Origin: Mycobacterium asiaticum DSM 44297
Lineage (GTDB): Bacteria > Actinomycetota > Actinomycetes > Mycobacteriales > Mycobacteriaceae
DNA length: 64,000 nt
NCBI RefSeq assembly: GCF_000613245.1
Contig: NZ_HG964937.1
Location: 763,563 to 827,562 of the forward strand
Reading direction: 5' to 3'
Part shown: positions 7,763-16,131 of the stretch, piece by piece
How positions within the stretch are numbered: position 1 is the stretch's first letter
Layout: every line of letters starts with the position of its first letter
The notes under the pieces: model-generated
Databases searched by the model: none
The model's input: the letters and a program-made list of their open reading frames with translations, nothing else
Told to the model about the DNA's origin: nothing
Translations under genes and position numbers: made by a program

Positions 7763-9927
7763 ACTATCCGCTGCCACGCGCGTTGCCAGTCACCGGCCAG
7801 CCCGTCAGTCGCGTGGACGGTGAGCTCAAGGTGACCGGAAAGGCGACCTACGCGGCCGACCATCAGGTGCCCGGGTTGGTTTACGCCGCGATAGTGTGCA
7901 GCACGGCCGCCGGCGGTGTGGCCGTCAGGGTGCACGGCGCCGACGCGCGCCGGGCACCGGATGTGCTGGCGGTACTCACGGATTTCAGCGGGATCAAACT
8001 GCCGTTCGATCCAACACGGTCGGCGTTCTTCGGTCAGCCGGTCGCTGTCGTCGTATGCAGTACTCTCGAAGCGGCAGCGCACGCGGCGTCGTCGGTGAGG
8101 ATCCAGTACTCGACAGCGTCGTCTGTGACAAGTATCGATGCGGTACAAGCTGTTCCGCAGCCCGGGCGCAACAACCACGACTATGCCCGTGGCGACGCCG
8201 ACGCGGCTCTGCACCGCGCCGCGGTGGTTACCGACCTCGAATACAGCATCGCCCGCAACAACCACAACCCGATGGAACTACCGTCCACCATCGCCCGCTG
8301 GGACGGTGACCAGCTGACGGTGTGGGACAAGGTGCAAAGCATCAGCTCGGCGCGCCAGGCCTACGCCACCGCGCTGGGTATTCCGCCCGACCACGTGCGG
8401 GTGATCTCTCCGTTCGTCGGCGGTGCGTTCGGCAGCGCCGGACAGACCTGGCCGCACCAACTGTTGGCCGCCTACGCCGCGCGCAAGATCGGCCATCCGA
8501 TCAAGCTCGTCATCACCCGCAAGCAGATGTACAGCGGCATCGGCTACCGGCCCACCAGTCGGCAGCGGTTCGCCATCGGTGCCGACCATTCCGGCACCCT
8601 GACGGCGATGGTGCACGAAGCGCGCACGGAGACAGCAAAATACGGCAGTTACGAAGACGGCTTGGTTGGCAATCCGAGGTTCCTCTACCGCGTCCCTGAT
8701 CTGCGCTCGACGTATCGGTTGGTGCCACTGGATGTCAATCTGCCCACGTACATGAGGGGTCCGGGCGCGGTGAGCGGTACGTTTGCGCTGGAGTGCGCGA
8801 TGGACGATCTCGCGCACCGGCTGCAGATCGACCCTATCGAGTTGCGGTTACGCAATGAGCCTGAAACTGATCAGATGAACGGAAAACCGTTCTCCACGCG
8901 CCGGCTCACCGACTGTCTGCACCAGGGCGCGACCAGCTTCGGGTGGTCGCGGCGCAATGCCACACCCGGGGCAATCAGGGACGGCGATCAGCTTATCGGT
9001 ATCGGTATGGCCGCGGCCGCCTATCACACGCAGCGCTCTCAATGCGCCGCCAAGGCAACGGTTCTGGCTGACGGCACGGCCGAGATCCTCAGTGGCACCA
9101 GCGACATGGGTCCCGGTACTTACACTTCGATGACGCAGGTGGCGGCAGAGGCCTTGGGCTTGCAGCTGAACCGAGTACGGTTCCGTCTCGGGGACAGCAC
9201 GTTGCCGCCCGCGCCGTCGCACTCCGGTTCGCGTACCATGGCCAGCGTCGGATCGGCGGTATTCGTTGCGGCGAACATGTTGCGGGACAAGTTTATCCGT
9301 ATTGCGATAACTGATCCGGGCTCGCCCCTGCACGGGCTGAACCCACATGATGTTGCCGTCAGCGACGGGCGCATGTCGGCGACCGACGCAGCTCAGCGGG
9401 GCGAGACATACCAGGAACTGCTGAGGCGACGCCGCTGGGGGGCGCTGGACTCTGAAGAGACCTGGACACCCGACGATGCCGATAAGCGTTACTCGATGTA
9501 CGCCTATGGGGCGGTGTTTGCCGAAGTCGCGGTCGACCCGTTGCTGCCCACCGTCAGGATCAGACGGATTCACGCCTGCTATGACGCTGGCCGGGTGATC
9601 AACCCCAAACTGGCCCACAGCCAAGCAATCGGAGGCATGGTCGGCGGAATCGGGATGGCGTTGCTCGAGGCAACGCTGCTCGATCATCGTGATGGCCGCA
9701 TTGTCAACGCGAACATGGCCGATTATCTGGTGCCGGTCAACGCCGATGTCCCGGCGCTGAATGCGGACTTCCTGGCCGCTGAGGATCCTATTGCCGACCC
9801 AATCGGGGTAAAGGGGCTTGGGGAGTTGGTGATTGTCGGGGTGCCGGCCGCGATCGCCAACGCGGTGTTCAACGCTACGGGTAAGCGCGTCACCGACCTG
9901 CCCATCACGGTCGAGGAGCTGCTGTGA
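7759..9927 (+). CDS. Molybdenum hydroxylase large (Mo-pterin) subunit (PaoC-like)
   Basis: 722 residues, the length of PaoC-type subunits. Mo-cofactor binding features are visible: SPFVGGAFGSAGQ in the first half, RGPGAVSGTFALE in the middle, and the C-terminal GVKGLGELV, whose Glu is the catalytic base of the family. It starts in an ATGA overlap with the FAD subunit. The holoenzyme should hydroxylate or oxidise a small aromatic or aldehyde substrate, probably outside the cytoplasm because the small subunit carries the Tat signal. No MocA/XdhC-type cofactor-insertion chaperone is encoded next to it, although PaoABC-type enzymes normally need one (PaoD). Confidence 0.9.
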   Translation: MNYPLPRALPVTGQPVSRVDGELKVTGKATYAADHQVPGLVYAAIVCSTAAGGVAVRVHGADARRAPDVLAVLTDFSGIKLPFDPTRSAFFGQPVAVVVCSTLEAAAHAASSVRIQYSTASSVTSIDAVQAVPQPGRNNHDYARGDADAALHRAAVVTDLEYSIARNNHNPMELPSTIARWDGDQLTVWDKVQSISSARQAYATALGIPPDHVRVISPFVGGAFGSAGQTWPHQLLAAYAARKIGHPIKLVITRKQMYSGIGYRPTSRQRFAIGADHSGTLTAMVHEARTETAKYGSYEDGLVGNPRFLYRVPDLRSTYRLVPLDVNLPTYMRGPGAVSGTFALECAMDDLAHRLQIDPIELRLRNEPETDQMNGKPFSTRRLTDCLHQGATSFGWSRRNATPGAIRDGDQLIGIGMAAAAYHTQRSQCAAKATVLADGTAEILSGTSDMGPGTYTSMTQVAAEALGLQLNRVRFRLGDSTLPPAPSHSGSRTMASVGSAVFVAANMLRDKFIRIAITDPGSPLHGLNPHDVAVSDGRMSATDAAQRGETYQELLRRRRWGALDSEETWTPDDADKRYSMYAYGAVFAEVAVDPLLPTVRIRRIHACYDAGRVINPKLAHSQAIGGMVGGIGMALLEATLLDHRDGRIVNANMADYLVPVNADVPALNADFLAAEDPIADPIGVKGLGELVIVGVPAAIANAVFNATGKRVTDLPITVEELL

Positions 9928-10169
9928 CCGCTGTTCCCGAGACTGCAGAAGTCGGCGCGTCGTAACCCCAATCACGTTGCAGCAGAAAATGATACGCGAG
10001 GCGCTACGGAGCCGCCCCTGGAATGCGGTCTGCACGGCCCGCCAATCCGTGGGATCGCACTAGCCGACCTTCAGCAATTGGGCAACCCGCGCTCGCGCGG
10101 TTCGACCTCAAACGCCTGGTCAACCGCAAGCGGAACCTCCGGATAAGCCGGGGGTTTGTGGCCGTCAGC

Positions 10170-10889
10170 TCACTCGTCGACGGCATCCTGGTCTACGGTG
10201 CGCTTCGCGCGCACAGCCGGCCGCGTCGACCTCCGACGTGGAAGGCGGTCGATGATCCCGCTCAGCGAGTTGACCATCCTGTTGAGGGTATCGACGGCAG
10301 ACTCGAGGGTGTCGGCGGTGGGCGTCAACCTCTCCACGGCGGGCTGGAGCCGACTCAAGATTTCAGCGGCTTCGGTGAATTGTTCAAGCGGTCCATTCTT
10401 CGCCAGCAGTTTGTCGATGATGCCGTCCTCAACAAATATCCGTTCGATGATGCCGTCCTCGGCGAACATCCGCTCCAACGGCCCGTCCTCCGCGAGCAGT
10501 CGGTCCACGAGCCCACCAGGCGCCAGGATCCGCTCGAGCGAGGAGCTACTTCCAGCGGTTACCCGATCGAGCAACCCGCCGGGCGCATCCAACATATCGA
10601 CCACCCCACCCGGACGCATCAGCTTGTCTGCCGGCCCGCCGCGGACCAGAGCGCGGCCCAACGCCCTGTCGTTTTCGGTTAATTCGGCAACCCGGTTCGC
10701 GCCGACGATCGCGCCGCGCAACGGAAATAGATCGGTAAGTGGGTCCACCGTCTTCGGGGCGTCCTCGCCCAACGATTGCTTCACCGCCCCGAGCGCCATG
10801 GCCGCCGCGGCGAGCCCGGCGTCCGCCACCTTGACGCCGGCCCGGACAGGGGCTTTTGCTACGCCGACAATCAGCTCGGTGATGTTCAC
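10170..10889 (-). CDS. Hypothetical protein with eight decapeptide repeats
   Basis: 239 residues. The middle (residues 89-169, bases 10383-10625) is a run of eight near-perfect 10-residue repeats (the third has 11), such as RLLAEDGPLE, RMFAEDGIIE, RIFVEDGIID and KLLAKNGPLE: a basic residue, two hydrophobics, A/E/D, a turn (DG or GG), two hydrophobics, an acid. This predicts a regular solenoid or a chain of short amphipathic helices. The N-terminal 30 residues are hydrophobic and may touch membrane; the C-terminus is basic, after a helical stretch resembling a coiled coil. No enzyme motif. It stands alone, convergent with the preceding operon (243 bases between them, in which I see nothing). 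Function unknown. Confidence 0.7.
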   Translation of the reverse strand: MNITELIVGVAKAPVRAGVKVADAGLAAAAMALGAVKQSLGEDAPKTVDPLTDLFPLRGAIVGANRVAELTENDRALGRALVRGGPADKLMRPGGVVDMLDAPGGLLDRVTAGSSSSLERILAPGGLVDRLLAEDGPLERMFAEDGIIERIFVEDGIIDKLLAKNGPLEQFTEAAEILSRLQPAVERLTPTADTLESAVDTLNRMVNSLSGIIDRLPRRRSTRPAVRAKRTVDQDAVDE

Positions 10890-10982
10890 GCGGCAAGTGT
10901 ATGGCTCAGTGCCGCTTCCGTACCGGCGAATTCATTCCGCGCCCAGTCAGATTTCAGTCCACATAGCGGACGACGTCCCATT

Positions 10983-11396
10983 TCACACGGTCGTGGGCAC
11001 CAGGGCGCTAATGTCCTCGCCTTGAAGGAGTTTGATCGTCAGATTCAGATCGAAATAGTCGGTCCAGCGAGTGATCCTTCCGTCGTCGTCGACGACGAAG
11101 GTACCCATCACGGGGATGGCCGGCTTGCCTCCGTCCGGAGTCTGGATGTAGTCAAGCCGTTCGGTGAGCACCACGGAACCGTCGCTGGCGAGATTGACGA
11201 TCTCGAAGGCGTAGGCATCCGGGAACATCGAGAACTGGGCGGCCAAGTTCTCCACGATGGCGTCCGGTCCGGTGAAGGCCGGCATACCCACATTCTGATA
11301 GACAGCCCCCTCGGCGAGGAGCGGACGCAACGCTTCGGCGTCTCGCTGCTCCATCAAGGCGCAGAACTTGCGGACTACATCGGCTGGCGAAGACAT
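10983..11396 (-). CDS. Limonene-1,2-epoxide hydrolase-family protein
   Basis: 137 residues with the compact NTF2-like fold of limonene-1,2-epoxide hydrolase. The family's catalytic Asp-Arg-Asp set is present: TERLD gives R80 and D82, and RWTDYFD gives D113, matching Arg99, Asp101 and Asp132 of the Rhodococcus enzyme. It would add water to an epoxide to give a diol. It is divergent from the TetR gene at 11506, and two copies of a TACA-N3-TGTA palindrome lie between them, so it is probably that regulator's target. The substrate may be a terpenoid epoxide, in line with the P450-rich region that follows. Alternative: a generic SnoaL protein, but the triad argues against it. Confidence 0.8.
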   Translation of the reverse strand: MSSPADVVRKFCALMEQRDAEALRPLLAEGAVYQNVGMPAFTGPDAIVENLAAQFSMFPDAYAFEIVNLASDGSVVLTERLDYIQTPDGGKPAIPVMGTFVVDDDGRITRWTDYFDLNLTIKLLQGEDISALVPTTV

Positions 11397-11441
11397 GAGT
11401 GAATCCCTTCACGGCGTAGAGATGACCCCAGCTGAGCATCA

Positions 11442-11490
11442 CCTACAAGCTGTATGTGAAGTCGAGCCTAGGTGACCTACAGGATGTATG
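11442..11490. promoter_or_regulatory. Two TetR-type operator copies between the epoxide hydrolase and TetR genes
   Basis: CCTACAAGCTGTATG (11442-11456) and CCTACAGGATGTATG (11476-11490) are two direct copies, 34 bases apart, of the same imperfect palindrome TACA-N3-TGTA. The second copy also pairs as CTACAG (11477-11482) with CTGTAG (11498-11503). They sit in the short gap between divergent genes, the expected place for operators of the local TetR-family repressor controlling itself and the epoxide hydrolase. Binding is inferred, not shown. Confidence 0.6.
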
Positions 11491-11505
11491 CAATAGGCTG
11501 TAGCG

Positions 11506-12132
11506 GTGCCGAACGCCGAGGAGGAGCTGGACACCAAGGCGCGGCGTGCCCAGCAAGCGGTGGCAACGCGTACCGCGTTGGTGTCCGCCGCCAGGCGTCT
11601 CTTCGTAGAGAAGGGCTATCACCGGACGGGCACCGAGGAAGTCGTCGCTGAGGCGCGAGTCGGCACACGCGGTGCGCTGTACCACCACTTCGCTGACAAG
11701 CAAGCGTTGTTCGAAGCCGTCTTCATCGCCGTGGAAGAAGACCTCGTCATGGCAGCTGCGCAGAGCCTCGCCGATCCTGCCGATGGCGCCCTAAATCAAT
11801 TGCACCTGGGCTTGATTGGCTTTCTCGACGCTTCACTCGCCCCACACGTTCAACAGATTCTTCTGATCGACGGGCCAGCCGTGTTGGGCTGGTCGAGGTG
11901 GCGTGAACTGGAGAGCGTCTACGGACTCGGGGCCATTCGCACGATGCTGGAGCGTGCAATCGAAGAGGGCGATATCGCGCCGGGCCGGCCCGTGGATGTG
12001 TTGGCGCACATCCTGCTGGCAGCTGCCAATGAGACCGCACTGTTCATTGCGAATGCACCAGATCAGCAAGCGGCGCGGGATGCCGGAGTACAGGCGTTGG
12101 ACGTCCTGCTGGATGGGCTGCGAGCGAAGTAG
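11506..12132 (+). CDS. TetR-family transcriptional regulator
   Basis: 208 residues from GTG 11506. Residues about 20-65 form the TetR helix-turn-helix (LVSAARRLFVEKGYHRTGTEEVVAEARVGTRGALYHHFADKQALF). The C-terminal ligand-binding half contains IDGPAVLGWSRWRELES, found in a group of mycobacterial TetR proteins next to hydrolases and transporters. It is divergent from the epoxide hydrolase and probably represses it through the TACA-N3-TGTA sites. A decayed paralogue of its C-terminal half is at 12793-13148. The effector may be an epoxide or terpenoid, which is inference. Confidence 0.88.
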   Translation: MPNAEEELDTKARRAQQAVATRTALVSAARRLFVEKGYHRTGTEEVVAEARVGTRGALYHHFADKQALFEAVFIAVEEDLVMAAAQSLADPADGALNQLHLGLIGFLDASLAPHVQQILLIDGPAVLGWSRWRELESVYGLGAIRTMLERAIEEGDIAPGRPVDVLAHILLAAANETALFIANAPDQQAARDAGVQALDVLLDGLRAK

Positions 12133-12207
12133 CCTGGCCGACGCCAGTGAAACACTGCACGCCGCAACAGCTCTCATCGAACGCGTCGACCCGAATGGGT
12201 GCGTTTG

Positions 12208-12771
12208 TCAGTGAAGCGCCGGATGATTCGCAGTTGTCGTCCGGCGCGTCCGCGGTCCATAGATGACAACGGCGGCAGCGGAAATCAGCACAGCCGTACC
12301 CAGCATCAGTAGCGACGAATGCATCGCGAGCATGAAGGCGTCTTTCGCGTGCCTGGACAAATCACGTCCTTGCGGTCCCATGCGGTCGGCGATCGTCAGC
12401 GCTTGAGCCAGGGAACCGAGAGCCGGGTTTCTGATCGTCGGCGGCAATGCCGCGATGGAGGAGACGAGTGCGTGGTTGTATCCGGCAGCGAGGATGGAAC
12501 CGGCGAGAGCGATGCCCAGGGCGCCGCCCACCTCCCTCGTCGTGTCGTTGATTGCCGACGCTACGCCTTGCTTACTTAGGGGGACTGCCCCCGTGATCGC
12601 GGTGGTTGACGGCGCATTGCAAATGCCCAACAAGGTTGTCATGCCGATGGACCCGGTCAGCATGTCGGGTCTTCTGAATACACGGATGTCAAGCAATGGA
12701 TGCTTGCGGCCAAGCTCCACAAAACCGAAAATGACGGTGAGCAAAATGCCGCCGGCGAGGCAGCCATACAC
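12208..12771 (-). pseudogene. MFS drug-efflux-type transporter remnant (C-terminal part)
   Basis: 187 codons corresponding only to the last helices of a 14-helix DHA2/EmrB-type transporter: FGFVELGRKHPLLDIRVFRRPDM, then the late motif GVASAINDTTREVGGALGIALAGSI and a final transmembrane segment before a basic tail. The family is usually about 470-520 residues, so at least 60 percent of the protein is missing, and the section between TTLLGICNAP and TTAITGAVP seems also to have lost several helices. There is no plausible start. It ends where the TetR fragment on the other strand begins, suggesting one deletion removed both 5' ends. Not likely functional. Confidence 0.8.
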
Positions 12772-12792
12772 AGTGGGATTGCTCCATCCGTG

Positions 12793-13148
12793 AAGCGGAG
12801 CCTCTTGCGAAGGGTGCGTTTAATCAATTGCGGCAGGGGCTGATTGGATTCCTCGATGCGTCACTGACGCCCGAAGTCCAACGGATTCTTCTAATCGACG
12901 GACCCGCCGTCTTGGGCTGGTCGAGATGGCGCGAGTTGGAAAGCCGCTACGGATTGGGAGGTATTCAAGCCAATGCTCTGAGGAGGGCGACCTGGCGGCG
13001 GGCCAGCCGGTTGCTGCTTGCGCATGTGCTTCTCGCCGCCGCGGAGGAAGCAGCGATGTTCATTGCGAACGCACCCGATCAGCAGGCTGCGCGAAACGAA
13101 AGTGTTCGCGCGCTCAGCGCATTACTGGACGGACTTCGGTCGCGCTAG
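12793..13148 (+). pseudogene. TetR regulator remnant (C-terminal half, frame-disrupted)
   Basis: From about 12793 the translation (GAFNQLRQGLIGFLDASLTPEVQRILLIDGPAVLGWSRWRELES) closely follows the ligand-binding half of the TetR at 11506, but the DNA-binding half is absent. Between about 12965 and 13010 the frame slips: the expected EEGDLAAGQP is found one frame away, after which the original frame resumes with HVLLAAAEEAAMFIANAPDQQAARN. Loss of the helix-turn-helix plus compensating indels mean it cannot act as a regulator. It abuts the truncated MFS gene, so the two were probably a divergent tetR-efflux pair. Confidence 0.8.
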
Positions 13149-13215
13149 CACCCGACATGATCCCGCGCGGGCGAGAGATGCTAAACGCGAGGACGGCCGA
13201 GGCGTCTGGGAGTCA

Positions 13216-13611
13216 TCACTGAGTATCGGCAGTTTCGGTCAATACCAATGCTGCTTCGTTGTAGGGGAACACGCGGTAGAACAGCCGGGGCGCCGGCCTG
13301 ACGAGCGGTGCGGCCTCGGCCTTTTCAACGATCTGAGGGTTGACCAGAGGGATAGCCTTGCCCCGCTTGTGCAGTACTGTCGGCCCGCCGGCCAACACGT
13401 TCTTCAGCCAGTCCGATCCGAGTCCGTACCCGATCAGGATGACAAACCCGCGCTGGGTCCTGAAAACCAAGAGCGGTGTTCGGTATCGCTTGCCGGACTT
13501 ACGGCCGGTGTGCTCCAGGGTCCCCAGACAGGGAAGCCACGGTGTCAGTGAGCGAGCCACCGGATTGGTGGCACGGCGATGAAACTTCGCAACGGCGCGA
13601 GGCACTCGCAT
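13216..13611 (-). CDS. Nitroreductase-family deazaflavin-type oxidoreductase
   Basis: 131 residues with the split-barrel family pattern: LEHTGRKSGKRYRTPLLVF (binding loop) and GYGLGSDWLKNVLAGGP, equivalent to the GxxxxPxWxxNL segment of Ddn. Such small proteins bind F420 or FMN and are numerous in mycobacteria. It lies alone between the TetR remnant and the end of the long minus-strand operon (88 bases beyond the epimerase stop), so it could be its last gene. Reaction unknown. Length is normal and I see no defects. Confidence 0.75.
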   Translation of the reverse strand: MRVPRAVAKFHRRATNPVARSLTPWLPCLGTLEHTGRKSGKRYRTPLLVFRTQRGFVILIGYGLGSDWLKNVLAGGPTVLHKRGKAIPLVNPQIVEKAEAAPLVRPAPRLFYRVFPYNEAALVLTETADTQ

Positions 13612-13698
13612 GAATGTCCTTTCCTCGAATCGTTTCTATCGCCCTTGGCAATTCAATTACGCCCCTGAGTCAGAGCGTGCACCGACCCTCCGGTGGAT

Positions 13699-14769
13699 TC
13701 ACGTTTGAGGTCGATCCCACGCCGGCTCACCCAATTTGGCGCGTATCGCCCCCCACGGATCGGCATACTGACCCGGTGCGTTGCGATACGGCGAGTGGCG
13801 CGCCATGAACAGTCGCACGATCGGGGCGATCAGTCGGCCTGGAAAGTGCAGCAACCGGTATTTCTCCGCCAACTCGGCCTTCAGACCGGGCCACGAATGA
13901 TTCTGAAACTGCAACGCCTCCTGAGCGCGGGTGGTGTCCATCCAGTCAGTGACGAACCAGTCATCGTCGCTGTTCGGATCACCGGGCCGGCCCTGAGGGA
14001 TCGCGCCCGGTATGCCCAGAGCCGCCACCAGGCCCGAGGTGACTTCGGCATAGGTCAGTCGGTGAGAATCGTCACCGCCGATCAACAAGATCTCGCGAGC
14101 GACGTCGGCGGTGGTTGCCGCAGCGAAAGCCCATGCAACGTCGCGAACGTCGACGGTCTGAACCCGACCGTCGCTGGGCAGCGCTGCTTGAAAGTACATC
14201 GCGTCAGTGGTGACCGGCAATGCCCCCATGTCCGGGCTGAGCACTGCTCCCAGTCGCAGGACCACCCATTCCAGCGTTGATCCCCGCACAATCTCTTCGG
14301 CCTCGGACTTTTGGCCGCTGTAGACGTCGTAGGGCCGCATCGGTTGGTCCGCCCTCAGCGGAGGCGTTGTGCGGTGCGGGTTCCGGGGACCCATTACCGT
14401 GATGCTCGAGGCATGGACGAATCGCGGTTGCTTTGGCAACGCCTCGACGAGGCGGACCAGATTTTCAGTGGCGTCCACGTTCACCCGTCGCGCGACCTTC
14501 GGTATCGGGTAGATCGCGGGTGCGATCACCGCTGCGAGGTGGATGATCGCGTCTGGGGCGACCTCGGAGAGGAGACGCTGCACTTGCGCGGAATCGGTGA
14601 GGTCGGCTGGCCGGAATTCGACACCTGTCGGCAGTTTCGCAGCGGCCTTCCGGTTGGCTTTCGTGTCGAGATCTGTGGCCACCACGCGTTGACCGATTTC
14701 GACTAATCTCCGTACGGTTTCTGAGCCCACCAGCCCCAACCCGCCCGTGACCAGAACAGTTTTCGACAT
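13699..14769 (-). CDS. NAD-dependent epimerase/dehydratase-type SDR
   Basis: 356 residues of the extended SDR class. The Rossmann motif TGGLGLVG is at residues about 8-15, an Asp that favours NAD follows (VVATDLD), and the catalytic YxxxK is YSGQK, preceded by SSITVMGP. It resembles extended SDRs acting on sterol- or terpenoid-like hydroxyl groups as well as sugar epimerases; the sequence alone does not choose. It is the last gene of the 22.1-13.7 kb operon, 12 bases after the P450 stop, so it probably oxidises the P450 product's alcohol. Start ATG at 14769 is adjacent to a purine-rich site. Confidence 0.8.
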   Translation of the reverse strand: MSKTVLVTGGLGLVGSETVRRLVEIGQRVVATDLDTKANRKAAAKLPTGVEFRPADLTDSAQVQRLLSEVAPDAIIHLAAVIAPAIYPIPKVARRVNVDATENLVRLVEALPKQPRFVHASSITVMGPRNPHRTTPPLRADQPMRPYDVYSGQKSEAEEIVRGSTLEWVVLRLGAVLSPDMGALPVTTDAMYFQAALPSDGRVQTVDVRDVAWAFAAATTADVAREILLIGGDDSHRLTYAEVTSGLVAALGIPGAIPQGRPGDPNSDDDWFVTDWMDTTRAQEALQFQNHSWPGLKAELAEKYRLLHFPGRLIAPIVRLFMARHSPYRNAPGQYADPWGAIRAKLGEPAWDRPQT

Positions 14770-14781
14770 GGGTCTCTCGAT

Positions 14782-16047
14782 TCAGCCGACAGGGGTGAAG
14801 GTCACGTGCAGTTCGCGGAGGCCACGCAGGATAAAGGTCGGCTCAAACTCGTAGTGGCGCTCGCCCGCTGGGCCGTGATGCGCCTCCGAAAGTCCGATAT
14901 CCGCCATACGGTCGAGGATTCGGTTTATCGAGATCCGGCCTTCCGCTCTCGCCAACGGAGCGCCGGGGCAAGAGTGAACACCGCGAATGAAGGCAATCTG
15001 TTCGCGAACATTCGATCGATTGACATCGAATGTGTTGGGAGCGTCGAACTTTCGTTCATCACGGTTGCATGCTCCCGGCAGCAGCATGACCGTCGTCCCC
15101 GCCGGCACTTCCACTCCGCCGACCGTGGTCGTCTTGCGGGCCATTCTGAAGTGAGCCTTGACAGGGCTTTCCATGCGTAACGTTTCCTCGAGAAAAGCCG
15201 GAATCTTCGCCCGGTCCTCGCGAAGGGACAGCTGGAGCTTTGGGTTCTCGCCGAGGACACGTACTGCTGCGCTGACGAGCTTGGTAGTCGTCTCCGTTCC
15301 CGCGGCGAAGAGGAACGTCGATAAGTTCATCACGTCCTCGATCTCGGGCGTCGACTCGTCTTCGTACTTCGCCTGGGCCAACTCGGTCAGCACATCACCA
15401 CGCGGCGAGCGCCTGCGGTCCTCGATGTAGGCGTAGAACTTCTCGTTGAGCCATTGCAGGGGATTGTGCGCTGTTGTTCCCTCCCCGAGCTCGCCCGCGA
15501 CTTGAGTACCGAATTGCGCTTTGAACTCCTCGTGATCTTCTTGAGGGACCCCCAAGAGATCAGCGATGACAAGCAGGGAGAAGGGCTTTGCGTAATCCGC
15601 GAGGAACTCGCAACTCCCTCGTTCGATGAATGTGTCCAGTTGCTCATCCGCTAGCCGCCACATGAACTCCTCGTTCTCTTTGAGGCGCTTAGGGGTGATT
15701 AACCTGTTCATCAGGCTTCTGGTCCGAGTGTGCAGCGGCGGATCTTGATTTGAGATGTGCTCGGCCATCGGGGCGATGTGGCGATACTCCTCGATCAAGT
15801 CGGAGACATCGTCGGCTCCGTCGGGACCAAAAGGAAATCCAGAAAACGGGCCCGCGAGCGAGTTGCACGACGAGAAGGCCGGGTCTTTGTAAACGGCGAG
15901 AGCTTCCTCGTAACCCGTGACGGCCATGACATTGAACGCAGTTGCCTGCGACACCGGACATTGGGACCGTAGGAAGTCGAAGTACCGGTACGGGTCCGAC
16001 ACCAGATCTTCATCGGTGAAAAAGTCGACTGTGTCAAAGTCGGTCAT
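14782..16047 (-). CDS. Cytochrome P450 (operon 1, second P450)
   Basis: 421 residues with complete P450 signatures: I-helix AAGTETTTK, K-helix ETLR, and the heme loop FIRGVHSCPGAP with the thiolate Cys. Soluble class I enzyme, needing a ferredoxin and reductase; none is in this operon. It lies 84 bases downstream of another P450 and directly upstream of an epimerase-type SDR. The heme loop is slightly unusual (FIRG, not FGxG). It likely hydroxylates the same or a successive position on the pathway substrate. I cannot assign a CYP number by eye. Confidence 0.92.
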   Translation of the reverse strand: MTDFDTVDFFTDEDLVSDPYRYFDFLRSQCPVSQATAFNVMAVTGYEEALAVYKDPAFSSCNSLAGPFSGFPFGPDGADDVSDLIEEYRHIAPMAEHISNQDPPLHTRTRSLMNRLITPKRLKENEEFMWRLADEQLDTFIERGSCEFLADYAKPFSLLVIADLLGVPQEDHEEFKAQFGTQVAGELGEGTTAHNPLQWLNEKFYAYIEDRRRSPRGDVLTELAQAKYEDESTPEIEDVMNLSTFLFAAGTETTTKLVSAAVRVLGENPKLQLSLREDRAKIPAFLEETLRMESPVKAHFRMARKTTTVGGVEVPAGTTVMLLPGACNRDERKFDAPNTFDVNRSNVREQIAFIRGVHSCPGAPLARAEGRISINRILDRMADIGLSEAHHGPAGERHYEFEPTFILRGLRELHVTFTPVG

Positions 16048-16131
16048 GCGCTTCTTCCTTTCATTGATGATCAGCCGCGATCAGCACGGAGGGAGCGACG
16101 TCGTCCGCACCGGCACAGAGCAACGGACTTC

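Noticed and set aside
8848..10035. A 395-codon minus-strand frame opposite the Mo-pterin subunit
   Set aside because: Antisense to the catalytic subunit, whose GVKGLGE motif is certain; no motif of its own.
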